Source of the DNA: Candidatus Epilinea brevis
GTDB taxonomy: Bacteria > Chloroflexota > Anaerolineae > Epilineales > Epilineaceae
Direction: 5' to 3'
DNA: 64,000 nucleotides
Assembly: GCA_016710785.1 (NCBI GenBank)
Contig: JADJUE010000003.1
Coordinates: 1-64,000, forward strand
The number at the start of each line of letters is the position of its first letter. Position 1 is the first letter of the stretch. Positions 35,772 through 44,295 of this stretch are shown one piece after another. The notes beneath the pieces were generated by a model. The model searched no databases. It was not told the DNA's origin and was given only the letters and a program-made list of their open reading frames with translations. The translations under genes and the position numbers were made by a program.

Positions 35772-37040
35772 TCACGGCACGGCAGCCGCATTGAGACGGG
35801 CCAGAGCCGCGCCGGACTCGCCACCATCGGCCAGCACCTGACTCGCGGCGGCCCAGGCGGCCCCCCAATGCTCGATGCCGCCCAGACCGCGGGCCTGCTC
35901 CAGCTGGCCTTGGACGAAGCTCAGGTAGTCAGGGGTGGGGGCCCGGTCCAGGGCATCGGTCACCCGAGCCGCCCAACGGTCGCGCTGCGCCGGCAACAGT
36001 CCGGCCGACAACAGGTCAGCGGTATGCTCCGGCGCGGTCAGCACCTGCAGCAGCTCGACTGCGGCCGCGGCGCGGGTCGGCTCACGGGCGGTCAGGGCTA
36101 CGGCCCAGCCCCAGGCCAATGGTGCGGCCGGACCGTCGGGGCCGGGCAGGGCCGCCCAGCTCATGCCGGGATAATCCGCCTGATGGTCGATGACCGCCCC
36201 GCTGCTGACCACCGCTCCCGGCGGCTGCGCGGCGGCGAAGCTGTTCCACGCCGACCGCGGCGAACGGCCCTCCTGCGGCAGACCGATCCGGCCGGTGGCC
36301 AGGCCGGCCGCCAACAGGGCGAATCCGCTCCGCGCGGCGGCGGCGTCCACCACCGGCAGGGCCGCCACGTCGCCGCCGGCCGCGCCGTAGAGGGCCAGGA
36401 GCGGCGCCAGTTCCGGGGGCGTGGCCGCGCCGCCGAGGGGCATGACCATCGGGGCGCCGGACGGCAGGTCCTGCCAGCGCCCCGGCACCGGCACGTCGCG
36501 GCCGATGGCATGCAGCAGATCCACGGCCAAGGGCAGCGCCCACAAGGTCTTGCCATCGCCGGTCAGACGCATGGCAAAGGGGAAGGCATCGGCTGCCCTG
36601 CCTTCCAGCAGGGGATCGGCGATGGGCTGGATCAACCCTTCGTCGCGCAAACCGGCAAGCAGCTCCAGCGGCAGGATGCAAAGGTCCGGCAGCCGATCCG
36701 GCGCCACGTGGGCCGTCGATCGCAGGAAGGCCGCGATGCCCGCCTCCCCGTAGGCCGGCTTGGTGACGACGGCGATCTCCGCGGCCATGGTGGGCAGGGA
36801 TCCGCCCCGGTCGGCGATGGTCCGCCTCAAGGAGGGAGCCTCCTCGTCCACCGCCTCCAAGGCTGAAACCGTCCAGACTGTCAGCGGACGGGCAGTGACG
36901 TCGCGTGCCGATACAGCGCTGCTGCCGGCCGTCGGGCGCGGCGCCTCGGAGGAGGGTAGCGCGGCCGAGCGGCAAGCCGTCAGGCTAAGCAGGATGAGGA
37001 GTCCGGAAACAAGGCTTCCGGTCGCATGCATGTAGGCCAT
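35772..37040 (-). CDS. extracellular solute-binding lipoprotein, family 1-like (422 aa)
   Basis: ATG 37040. A much longer open frame runs upstream to 38660 but only reads through the opposite frame of the thiol-protein region. The signal peptide SLVSGLLILLSLTAC carries a lipobox with Cys23. The rest follows the periplasmic-binding pattern: LTVWTVSALEAVDEEAP, PDLCILPLELLAGLRDEGLI, PIADPLL, GDGKTLWALPLAVDLLHAIG, then WGWAVALTAREPTRAAAAVE and ALDRAPTPDYLSFVQGQLEQ. Such lipoproteins deliver sugars to ABC importers, but no permease or ATPase is adjacent, so the substrate and partner are unknown. Confidence 0.75.
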   Translation of the reverse strand: MAYMHATGSLVSGLLILLSLTACRSAALPSSEAPRPTAGSSAVSARDVTARPLTVWTVSALEAVDEEAPSLRRTIADRGGSLPTMAAEIAVVTKPAYGEAGIAAFLRSTAHVAPDRLPDLCILPLELLAGLRDEGLIQPIADPLLEGRAADAFPFAMRLTGDGKTLWALPLAVDLLHAIGRDVPVPGRWQDLPSGAPMVMPLGGAATPPELAPLLALYGAAGGDVAALPVVDAAAARSGFALLAAGLATGRIGLPQEGRSPRSAWNSFAAAQPPGAVVSSGAVIDHQADYPGMSWAALPGPDGPAAPLAWGWAVALTAREPTRAAAAVELLQVLTAPEHTADLLSAGLLPAQRDRWAARVTDALDRAPTPDYLSFVQGQLEQARGLGGIEHWGAAWAAASQVLADGGESGAALARLNAAAVP

Positions 37041-37178
37041 AAAGGGTTCCACCAGGACGGTGGATTGTAGCCAAGATGGCCGCCGGGAAGCAAAACGGTA
37101 TACATAACCCGAACCGACGACAGTCCCCCACAGCTTCAGGCGGCGGCGCGCGGCGGTCGGGCGAGCGGGGATGCGGCG

Positions 37179-37227
37179 CCGGGGGAACCCGCCGTGCGTT
37201 GGTTCAACGCGCGGCGGGTTCCCCCGG
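37179..37227 (-). terminator. 49-base near-perfect hairpin after the DsbA-like gene
   Basis: CCGGGGGAACCCGCCG (37179-37194) pairs with CGGCGGGTTCCCCCGG (37212-37227), and the inner TGCGTTG / CAACGCG extends the stem to 23 bp around a GTT loop. It lies 8 bases after the 37235 stop. No U-tract, so it may end transcription with Rho or protect the mRNA. Confidence 0.6.
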
Positions 37228-37234
37228 ACAAGGC

Positions 37235-38197
37235 TCAGGGCTTGGCTGCGGCAGTCGGCGTCTTGGCCGCCCGCGTGGCCTCGGCGGTGGCGGTCTTCAT
37301 CAAGGCCTCGGCGGTGGCGGTGGCCTTGGCGTCCGGCGTGGGCGTGGGCGTGTCCGCGATGGGCGTGCCCTGGGCGCGGAAGATCTCGATGTCCACGGTC
37401 TTGGCGAACTCCTCGTAGTCGAGGGCGCCCAGCACCACCTTGATCTGATCCTTGCCCGTGGGATCGGCCGGATCCTTGTGCTGGATGACGAAGGCCGGCG
37501 TGGCGTCCAGGCCCATGTCGGTGGCCTGGCGGTACATGGTGGCCACCACCGGGCGGTACTTCTGCGTGTTGACGCAGGCCTTGAAGGCTTCCTGGTCGGC
37601 CACGATCTTGCTGGCGATGCCCAGCACCGAGGCCACGGCCGCCTGCTCGTCCTTGACGTCCAGCTTGGACTGCGCTTCCCAGGCGTCGAAGAGCGCTTTG
37701 TGCATCTCCCAGTACTTGCCCTGGTCGGCGGCGCAATGCGAGGCCTCGGCGCTGACGATGGCGCCCCAGCCGTGCCCGGCCAAGGGGAAGTCCCAGTGCA
37801 CGTAGCGCGCCTTGCCGGTCTTGACGTAGTTCTCGTCCACCTTGCCCGCCGTGTCCTGGTTGAAGTTGCGGCAGTAAGGGCAGATGTAGTCCGAGAACTC
37901 GTAGATGGTGACGAGCGCCTCGGGGTCGCCCTTCTCCGGCGGCTTGAAGTTGGACACCAAGGCCACAACGGTGGCGTCCGGGGTGGCCTGCGCTGTCCCC
38001 GCCGGCGCGGCGGCGGTGGCGTCGCCGGGCGCGGGCGCGGCTGCGGTGTCCGGCTGAGCGGCCGCCGCGGCCGCCGTGGGGGCGGTCGTGGGCTCCGATC
38101 CGGTGCCGGCGGGTGCGGCGTCGTCCGGCGTGCAGGCGGCGGTGGTCAGCGTCAGGGCCAGAATGGCCAAGAGGCGCCGGGAAGTGGCTGCGGGCAT
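37235..38197 (-). CDS. DsbA-like thiol:disulfide lipoprotein (320 aa)
   Basis: ATG 38197. The signal peptide ends in the lipobox LTTAAC with Cys22, so the protein is anchored to the outer face of the membrane. An Ala/Thr/Pro linker reaches residue about 75. The thioredoxin-fold domain carries CPYC (Cys106, Cys109), a long helical insertion (KYWEMHKALFDAWEAQ, FKACVNTQKYRPVVATMYRQ) and the cis-Pro loop GLDATPAFVIQ. It probably oxidises or isomerises disulfides of exported proteins. It is divergent from a TlpA-like gene 203 bases away, which suggests paired redox control. The C-terminal tail is again Thr/Ala-rich. Confidence 0.9.
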   Translation of the reverse strand: MPAATSRRLLAILALTLTTAACTPDDAAPAGTGSEPTTAPTAAAAAAQPDTAAAPAPGDATAAAPAGTAQATPDATVVALVSNFKPPEKGDPEALVTIYEFSDYICPYCRNFNQDTAGKVDENYVKTGKARYVHWDFPLAGHGWGAIVSAEASHCAADQGKYWEMHKALFDAWEAQSKLDVKDEQAAVASVLGIASKIVADQEAFKACVNTQKYRPVVATMYRQATDMGLDATPAFVIQHKDPADPTGKDQIKVVLGALDYEEFAKTVDIEIFRAQGTPIADTPTPTPDAKATATAEALMKTATAEATRAAKTPTAAAKP

Positions 38198-38400
38198 GGC
38201 GTGCTCCTCCTTGGAGGATGGATGGGGCGGAGTCGCGAGCGCCCGGGGAGCCGGTTTCGCGGCGCCAAAGGCGACGGGGGATTATAGACCAACCGGGCGC
38301 GATGACCGACCTTGTCGATGCTATACTTGCCCATCGCCCCGCCGCAGACCTTCCGCCGGCTGGCCCGCCGGGCCTTCCTCGCGTCTCAGGAGTGCTTCCC

Positions 38401-39180
38401 ATGTCCGATCGCCAAGACCAGTCGTCCAAGAGCGGCGACACCATCGTCGTCCCCGGCTGGGTCATCTTCATTCCCGCGATCCTCTTGACCCTGGTGCTGG
38501 GGTACTTCGCCGGGCAGTTCCTCCAGAAGCGGATGGCAGCGACGACGGTCCCGACCGGCGACCCGAGCCAGCCGGTGGTCCCGGTGGCCACCCCTGCGGT
38601 GCAGGTCCTGGATCCGAGCGGCGCGCCAGGCGAGGTGTTGGCCTCGCCGGGAGGTGACACGGCACCGGACCTCTACCCGACCCTTCCCGCCGGCGCCGCC
38701 ATCCCCGCCTCCAACCATTACCTGATCGGCCAGCCGGCGCCGGAGATCGTCATGGCCCGCCTGGACAACGGCGAGAAGCAGCCCCTGTCCGGCCTGCGCG
38801 GCAAGACGGTGATGCTCAACTTCTGGGCCACCTGGTGTCCGCCCTGCCGCTACGAGATGCCCTTCCTCATGAGCGTCTACGAGCGCTACAAGGAGCAGGG
38901 CCTGGAGATCCTGGCCATCGACGCCGGGGAGAAGGTGCCGCCGGACCAGGTCTTGGACCGCGTGACCAAGTATGTCGAAGGCATGCAGTTGCCCTTCCCG
39001 GTGCTTCTGGACGAAAACACCTACGAGGTGCAGCGGCTGTACGCGGTGACCGGCCTGCCGGCCACCTTCATCATCGACACCGAAGGCAAGGTGCTCAACC
39101 ACCACGGCGGCATGTTCCCGGACGAGGCCAGCCTGGATGCCTTCGTCCAGCAGGCGCTCGGCGCGGCGGCGGCGCAGTAG
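38401..39180 (+). CDS. TlpA/ResA-like membrane thioredoxin (259 aa)
   Basis: ATG 38401 with AGGAG 9 bases upstream, chosen over the longer frame because one membrane helix follows at once (residues 18-40, VPGWVIFIPAILLTLVLGYF). A Pro/Val linker leads to a TlpA-type domain: LIGQPAPEIVMARLDNGEKQ, LNFWATWCPPCRYEMPFLM with Cys146 and Cys149, VTGLPATFIIDTEGKV as cis-Pro loop. These proteins keep exported cysteines reduced, for example for cytochrome c assembly. It is divergent from the DsbA-like lipoprotein gene. Confidence 0.92.
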   Translation: MSDRQDQSSKSGDTIVVPGWVIFIPAILLTLVLGYFAGQFLQKRMAATTVPTGDPSQPVVPVATPAVQVLDPSGAPGEVLASPGGDTAPDLYPTLPAGAAIPASNHYLIGQPAPEIVMARLDNGEKQPLSGLRGKTVMLNFWATWCPPCRYEMPFLMSVYERYKEQGLEILAIDAGEKVPPDQVLDRVTKYVEGMQLPFPVLLDENTYEVQRLYAVTGLPATFIIDTEGKVLNHHGGMFPDEASLDAFVQQALGAAAAQ

Positions 39181-39240
39181 GGGCGAAAGACCGCGATCAC
39201 GCCGTCGGCAGGGCTGCAAAGCGCCAGCCGACGGCATCGT

Positions 39241-40224
39241 TCATAGCCAGCGCCGCCGCCGGAACAGCAGCAGCATACCGGTCACGATCAAGGCGAAGAT
39301 CACCCAGGTCATGTAATAGCCCGTGTGCCACTTCAGCTCGGGCATGTGCTCGAAGTTCATGCCGTAGACCCCGGCCACGAAGGTCAGCGGCAGGAAGATG
39401 GTCGAGACCAGGGCCAGGGCCTTCATGATCTCGTTGGTGCGGTTGGCCATCGTGGTCAGGTAGGTGTCCAGGTTGTCGATGACCATCTCGCGCAGGGATT
39501 CGGAGAGGTCCTGCACCCGCACCACGTGGTCGTAGAGATCCCGGAAGTAGATGCGGTGCCGGTCGGTGATCTGCGACAGGTCGTCGCGGCTCAAGCGGTT
39601 CATCACCTCGCGCTGCGGCGCGATGATCCGCCGCAGATGCAGGATGCCGTGCTTGAGCCCTTGGATGCGCCGCAGCAGCTGCGGGGTCGGGTCCGAGATG
39701 GCCAGGTCGGACACCTCGTCCGCCTGCCGGTCGAGCTCCTCCAACACCGGCATGTAGGCCAAGAGCTGGGCGTCCAGGATCATGTAGGCCAGGTAATCAG
39801 GCCCGCGCTCTACATGGCGGTCGTCCACCGCCATGCGCTCCCACAGGTCCCTCACGGCCGTCACCGCCGCGCCGGCGGCCACCGTGACCACGTAGTTGGC
39901 ACCCAGGAAGAGGTTGAACTCCGCCGTGTGCAACACGGCCTCCTCATCGACCGAGGGCGCGTTGACCGCATGGGTGATGATGAACAGGCAGTCGTCGAAG
40001 ATGTCCACCTTCGGCGCCTGGTAGAGGTCGTTGATGCAATCGTTGACGGCCAGCGGATGAAAGCGGAAGCCCGTCTGGAGGATGCCGACCACCTCGGTGT
40101 CGTTGGCATCCTCCAGGCTGACCCAGAGCAGCCCCTCACCGCTCTGAGCGATGGCGCGGATCTCCTGCGGGTCCAGATCCTGGCGGCGTTCCCCCTGACC
40201 GGGGCAGTAGATGCTGCGGATCAT
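39241..40224 (-). CDS. corA: CorA-family magnesium/cobalt transporter (327 aa)
   Basis: ATG 40224. The large N-terminal cytoplasmic domain includes LLWVSLEDANDTEVVGILQT and HPLAVNDCINDLYQAPKVDI, then the long stalk helix with RLSRDDLSQITDRHRIYFRD. Two membrane helices end the protein, the first closing with the YGMNF selectivity motif near residue 288 and the second running to FRRRRWL at the C-terminus. Pentameric channel-like uptake of Mg2+. It lies 71 bases after tilS in the same direction. Confidence 0.93.
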   Translation of the reverse strand: MIRSIYCPGQGERRQDLDPQEIRAIAQSGEGLLWVSLEDANDTEVVGILQTGFRFHPLAVNDCINDLYQAPKVDIFDDCLFIITHAVNAPSVDEEAVLHTAEFNLFLGANYVVTVAAGAAVTAVRDLWERMAVDDRHVERGPDYLAYMILDAQLLAYMPVLEELDRQADEVSDLAISDPTPQLLRRIQGLKHGILHLRRIIAPQREVMNRLSRDDLSQITDRHRIYFRDLYDHVVRVQDLSESLREMVIDNLDTYLTTMANRTNEIMKALALVSTIFLPLTFVAGVYGMNFEHMPELKWHTGYYMTWVIFALIVTGMLLLFRRRRWL

Positions 40225-40295
40225 GCGTTGTCCTCTGTTGCTGATAGGGATGGGCGCTGGATGGGGAAGATGCGCAACGGCTGTCGGACGCCCGG

Positions 40296-41828
40296 TCATC
40301 CACCGGCCGGCGGGCGGGCGCTCAGCGCCAGCACCCGCCGCGTGCCCGGTGCGACGCGGAAGCGTTCGTCCAGCCGCAGGCCCGGTACCCAGGCTACCTG
40401 ATCGTCCGCGGTGACCAGGACGGGCCAGCCGTCGCGTTCGGGCTGCGGCACCTGCGCATCCACAAAGAGGTCCTGCAGGCGCTTGTGCTGCCCTCCCATG
40501 CCCAAGGGCTGCATGCGGTCGCCCGGCTGCCGGCCGCGCAGGACCGGGCTGGGGCCCAAGGCGTCCAGGTCCATGACCACCCGCCAGGGATCGCCCTGCC
40601 GCGCGCCCTCGCCCAGGCGCCGGTCCCGGGTCGCGGCCTCGAACAGCCAGCCCTGCCAATGGGTGACGCCGGCCAAGGCCAAGGGCAGAGCCGCCCCTTT
40701 CGCCGGCAAGGGCGGGAGCCCCGCCGGCCCCGTGCCGCCCGCCGCCAGGCTGAAGCCGCGGTCGCCCGCGGCCAGCTGCAAGCCGCCGGGCAAGGTCATC
40801 CGCCCCGCCTCGCCGCGCTCGATCAGCTCGCGCGCGCCCTCCACCGCCTCCCAGCCCAGTTCGCGCGCGCCGCCGAGGCCAGGCACCGCGAGGGCTTGGA
40901 AGGCGCGGCGCAGGAGCCGGCGCTGGATGGCCGGATGCTGCGCCAGCCAGTCTTCGCGCTGCACGCGCAAGGTCCCGTCCGAGTCGCGCCGCGCCACCCG
41001 CTTCCAGACCGCCTCCGCCGCCTGCTCCAGGAAGTCCCAGTCGCCGGCCAGCGCCTGCGCGGTGCGCGCCAGGGCCGGCACCACCTCCGGATTGATCTCC
41101 GCCAGGAGCGGCAGGACCTGCTGCCGGAGTCGGTTGCGCCGAAAGGCCGGATCCTGGTTGGTCGCGTCCTGCCGGGCCTGGATGCCCTGCTCCTGGAGGT
41201 GGGCCAGGATCGCTCGCCGCGGCAGCCCCAGGAAGGGCCGCACCACCGGGGGCGGCCAGGGGGCCGCGGCAAGCCGCGGCGGCGCCACGTCCACCTCGGC
41301 CAGCTCCGACGGGCCGAAGGGGAAGGGTCCCAGGGGCAGCATCCCGCGCAGCCCGGCCAGCCCGGCGCCGCGCAGCAGCTTCAGGAGCACGGTCTCGGCC
41401 TGGTCCTCCTGCTGGTGGGCCACGGCCACCCGCGTCGCGCCGACCCGGCCGGCCACCTCCGCCAGGAAGCCGTAGCGGGTCAGGCGGGCGGCGTCCTCCA
41501 GGCCGCGGCCCAGGCGCGCGGCCACGCGGCGCACATCGCGAGCGTCCACGGTGATCGGTAGCCGCCAGTCGGCCGCCAGCTGCTGGACCCAGGCGGCGTC
41601 CTCCACCGCCTCGGGGCGCAGCATGTGGTCCAGGTGGGCCACGTGCAGCCGAAAGCCCTGCCGCGGCGCGTAATCACGCAGGACGCTGAGCAGGGCCACC
41701 GAATCCGGTCCGCCGGACACGGCCACCACGACGGTACCGCCGGGCGGGAAGAGCCCCAGCGCCTGGTCGGCGCGGGCCAGGGCCTCGGTCAGGTTGGCAT
41801 GGAGAGAAGCGCTCAAGGCTCTGGTCAT
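40296..41828 (-). CDS. tilS: tRNA(Ile)-lysidine synthase (510 aa)
   Basis: Adds lysine to cytidine 34 of the AUA-reading tRNA(Ile) using ATP. ATG 41828 follows GGGAGGAGG closely. The PP-loop SGGPDS is at residues 39-44, followed by HVAHLDHMLRPEAVEDAAWV, VAHQQEDQAETVLLKLLRG, RPFLGLPRRAILAHLQEQGI and the domain joint DATNQDPAFRRNRLRQQVLP. The C-terminal TilS domain contains RQPGDRMQPLGMGGQHKRLQ. Length is normal for the long form. Divergent from ffh. Confidence 0.95.
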   Translation of the reverse strand: MTRALSASLHANLTEALARADQALGLFPPGGTVVVAVSGGPDSVALLSVLRDYAPRQGFRLHVAHLDHMLRPEAVEDAAWVQQLAADWRLPITVDARDVRRVAARLGRGLEDAARLTRYGFLAEVAGRVGATRVAVAHQQEDQAETVLLKLLRGAGLAGLRGMLPLGPFPFGPSELAEVDVAPPRLAAAPWPPPVVRPFLGLPRRAILAHLQEQGIQARQDATNQDPAFRRNRLRQQVLPLLAEINPEVVPALARTAQALAGDWDFLEQAAEAVWKRVARRDSDGTLRVQREDWLAQHPAIQRRLLRRAFQALAVPGLGGARELGWEAVEGARELIERGEAGRMTLPGGLQLAAGDRGFSLAAGGTGPAGLPPLPAKGAALPLALAGVTHWQGWLFEAATRDRRLGEGARQGDPWRVVMDLDALGPSPVLRGRQPGDRMQPLGMGGQHKRLQDLFVDAQVPQPERDGWPVLVTADDQVAWVPGLRLDERFRVAPGTRRVLALSARPPAGG

Positions 41829-41905
41829 CCTCCTCCCGGATCCTCAGGGGGCTGCGGGTTGCCGGGATCCGTCAACGGTTCGCACCGAGCTGCCGGAGCG
41901 GGGTG

Positions 41906-41934
41906 TTGACCCCACCGACGCCAGACCCTATCAT
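41906..41934 (+). promoter_or_regulatory. sigma-70-like promoter of ffh
   Basis: TTGACC at 41906-41911 and TATCAT at 41929-41934 with a 17-base spacer. Predicted start near 41941 gives a leader of about 45 bases that contains no Shine-Dalgarno sequence before ATG 41986. Confidence 0.65.
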
Positions 41935-41985
41935 TCTACGTTCGGCGGCGCGGCGCGCCAGTTATCTCGCCACGGTTCTTTTCCG

Positions 41986-43341
41986 ATGTTCAATGCCCTT
42001 TCCGAGAAACTGCAGAGCCTCTTCGACGGCCTGGGACGCAAGGGCTCGCTGACGGAGGCCGATGTCGACCTGGCCATGCGGGAACTGCGCATGGCGCTGC
42101 TTGAGGCCGATGTCAACTATGAGGTGGTCAAGCGCCTCACCTCCCGCGTACGGCAAGAAGCCGTGGGCGCTGAGGTGCTGCGTTCGCTCAGCCCCGGCCA
42201 GCAGGTGGTCAAGATCGTCCACGAAGCGCTCATCGAGGTGCTGGGGCAGCCGGCGCCCCTGGACCTGGGCCGCGGCGACCCGCCGGTCATCCTCATGGCC
42301 GGCCTGCAGGGATCCGGCAAGACCACCACCACCGCCAAGCTGGCCCTCCTGCTGCGCAAGCGCGGCAAGAAGCCGCTCCTGGTAGCCTGCGACACGCGCC
42401 GCCCGGCGGCCATCGCCCAGCTGGAGACCTTGGGGCGCCAGTTGGACGTGCCGGTCTACAGCGAGGGGGAAGGCCCCCCGCCGCCGGACATCGCCGCCCG
42501 GGCGGTGGAACATGCCATCCGCCAGGCCTGCGACGTGGTCATCATCGACACCAGCGGCCGGTTGCAGATCGACAGCGCCCTGATGGCCGAAATCGCCGAG
42601 ATCCACCGCCGGGTGAAGCCGGTCGAAACCCTCCTGGTGTTGGATGCCATGACCGGCCAGGAGGCCGTCAACGTCGCCCGGGCCTTCCATGAGACCCTCA
42701 GCCTCAGCGGCCTCATCCTCACCAAGGTGGACGGCGATGCCCGCGGCGGCGCCGCCCTGTCCATCCGCGAGGTGACGGGCATCCCCATCAAGTTCCTGGG
42801 CACCGGGGAGAAGACCGGCGCCCTGGAGGTCTTCGAACCCCGTCGCCTGGCCGACCAGATCCTGGGCATGGGCGACATCCTCAGCCTGATCGAGCGCGCC
42901 CAGGAGTCCATCGACGAGGACGAAGCGCGGACGATGGAGAAGCGCCTGAAGAAGGGCGAGCTCGATCTGCAGGATTTCCTGGGACAGCTGCAGCAGATCA
43001 AGCGTATGGGCCCGATCCAGGAGATCCTGGGCATGCTTCCGGGCTTCAACAAGCTGAGCCGCCAGATGCCCGCGCAAGTGGGCGACAAGGACCTGCGCCG
43101 CGTGGAGGCCATCATCCTGTCGATGACCCCCAAGGAGCGACGCCGACCCCAGATCCTCAACGGCAGCCGCAAGCGGCGCATCGCTTCCGGCAGCGGCACC
43201 AACGTCACCGAGGTCAACGACCTGCTGCGTCGTTTCCAGGAGATGCAGAAACTGGTCAAACAGCTGTCGCGGGGCAAGATGCCCAGCCTTCCCGGCGCCG
43301 GCGGCCTCTTCGGCGGCGGCAGCGGACCTTTCGGGCGCTAG
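41986..43341 (+). CDS. ffh: signal recognition particle GTPase (451 aa)
   Basis: Binds signal peptides on the ribosome and targets them to FtsY and SecYEG. ATG 41986 begins MFNALSEKLQSLFDGLGRKG, the start of the N domain. The G domain has G1 GLQGSGKTTTTAKLA (from residue 106), CDTRRPAAIAQLETL, IIDTSGRLQID (G3 region) and ILTKVDGDARGGAALS (G4). The M domain (from about residue 300) carries the SRP-RNA motif ILNGSRKRRIASGSGTNVTE and ends in a Gly-rich tail. No Shine-Dalgarno precedes the start. First gene of ffh-rpsP-khpA-rimM. Confidence 0.96.
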   Translation: MFNALSEKLQSLFDGLGRKGSLTEADVDLAMRELRMALLEADVNYEVVKRLTSRVRQEAVGAEVLRSLSPGQQVVKIVHEALIEVLGQPAPLDLGRGDPPVILMAGLQGSGKTTTTAKLALLLRKRGKKPLLVACDTRRPAAIAQLETLGRQLDVPVYSEGEGPPPPDIAARAVEHAIRQACDVVIIDTSGRLQIDSALMAEIAEIHRRVKPVETLLVLDAMTGQEAVNVARAFHETLSLSGLILTKVDGDARGGAALSIREVTGIPIKFLGTGEKTGALEVFEPRRLADQILGMGDILSLIERAQESIDEDEARTMEKRLKKGELDLQDFLGQLQQIKRMGPIQEILGMLPGFNKLSRQMPAQVGDKDLRRVEAIILSMTPKERRRPQILNGSRKRRIASGSGTNVTEVNDLLRRFQEMQKLVKQLSRGKMPSLPGAGGLFGGGSGPFGR

Positions 43342-43422
43342 CCCGGCCGAAACCGGCGCTCTCCCTACTCCCAGCAACCCCATCCCGTCTCGCAACCCGA
43401 GCAAGGAGCCTTCGAAAACATC

Positions 43423-44295
43423 ATGGTCAAGATCCGTCTGCGCCGCGTCGGCGCCAAGAAGCAGCCCTCCTACCGCGTGATCGTGGCCGACAGCCGGGTG
43501 AAGCGCGACGGCCGCTTCCTCGAGATCATCGGTCATTACAACCCGCGCACCGATCCGCCGACGGTCGTCATCAAGGAAGACCGCGCCCTGTACTGGCTGA
43601 GCGTTGGCGCCCAGCCGACGGACGCCGTCGCCAGCTTCTTCGTCAAGATGAGCCTGCCGGACAAGCTCAAGCAGGTGCATGCCGGCGCCAAGATCGAGGA
43701 TCTGGCGCCCAGCAGCAAGCCGGTCAAGGCCAAGGCCGTCAAGCCGGCCGAGCCGACCCCGGTCATCGTGGCCGCCGCGCCCAAGATCGTCGTCGTGGAC
43801 GAGCCGGTCGCCGAGACCCCGGCCGTCGTCGAGGTCGCCGAGCCGGAGCCGGTCGCCGAGACCCCGGCCGTTGCCGAGGCCGCCGCGCCGGAACCGGTCG
43901 CCGAGACCCCGGCCGTCGCCGAGGCCGCCGCGCCGGAGCCGGTCGCTGAGACCCCGGCCGCCGTGGAGGCCGCCGCGACCGAGGGCGGCTCTGAGCTCGA
44001 GGTCCTGGGACTGTCGCCCCGCGTGCTGAAGGCCCTGGAGGCGGCGGAGGTCCATAGTCTGGACCAGCTGCGCGCGCTGCGCGACCAGGGCTACGACGCC
44101 GTTCTGGCCTTGCCGGGCATCGGCGAGAAGGCGGTCGATGAGATCCTGGCGCAGCTGACCGCCCATGAAGGGACAGGGGCTGATGGCAGCCGACGTTCCG
44201 GGCCTGGTCACCCATCGCCCAGACCCTGGCCGATCAGCCGGATGAGGTGGAGATCAGCGAGTACAGCCGCGGTCGACAGCGGATCGTGCACCTGA
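43423..44295 (+). CDS. rpsP: 30S ribosomal protein S16 with long C-terminal extension ending in an alpha-CTD-like HhH domain
   Basis: ATG 43423 with AAGGAG upstream. Residues 1-85 are ordinary S16 (MVKIRLRRVGAKKQPSYRVI, DGRFLEIIGHYNPRTDPPTV). Residues about 90-187 are an Ala/Pro/Glu/Val linker built from repeats of 15-16 residues around PVAETPAVAEAAAPE. Residues about 188-247 form a helix-hairpin-helix domain (LEVLGLSPRVLKALEAAEVH ... LPGIGEKAVDEILAQL) that looks like the RNA polymerase alpha C-terminal domain. The last 40 residues of the nominal frame read through khpA in the wrong frame. A one-base indel near 44180 would place the true stop as TGATG with the khpA start, so the real protein probably has about 253 residues. 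Confidence 0.85.
   Translation: MVKIRLRRVGAKKQPSYRVIVADSRVKRDGRFLEIIGHYNPRTDPPTVVIKEDRALYWLSVGAQPTDAVASFFVKMSLPDKLKQVHAGAKIEDLAPSSKPVKAKAVKPAEPTPVIVAAAPKIVVVDEPVAETPAVVEVAEPEPVAETPAVAEAAAPEPVAETPAVAEAAAPEPVAETPAAVEAAATEGGSELEVLGLSPRVLKALEAAEVHSLDQLRALRDQGYDAVLALPGIGEKAVDEILAQLTAHEGTGADGSRRSGPGHPSPRPWPISRMRWRSASTAAVDSGSCT
43799..43975 (+). repeat. in-frame 45-48 bp repeats encoding the S16 linker
   Basis: About four imperfect copies of GAGCCGGTCGCCGAGACC-type units encode PEPVAETPAVAEAAA-like segments. Differences are mostly at third positions, so the duplication is not recent. Confidence 0.8.

Noticed and set aside
35772..38660. 962-aa continuous minus frame
   Set aside because: Only the part from 37040 down is a solute-binding protein; the upstream part is an out-of-frame shadow of the DsbA-like gene.
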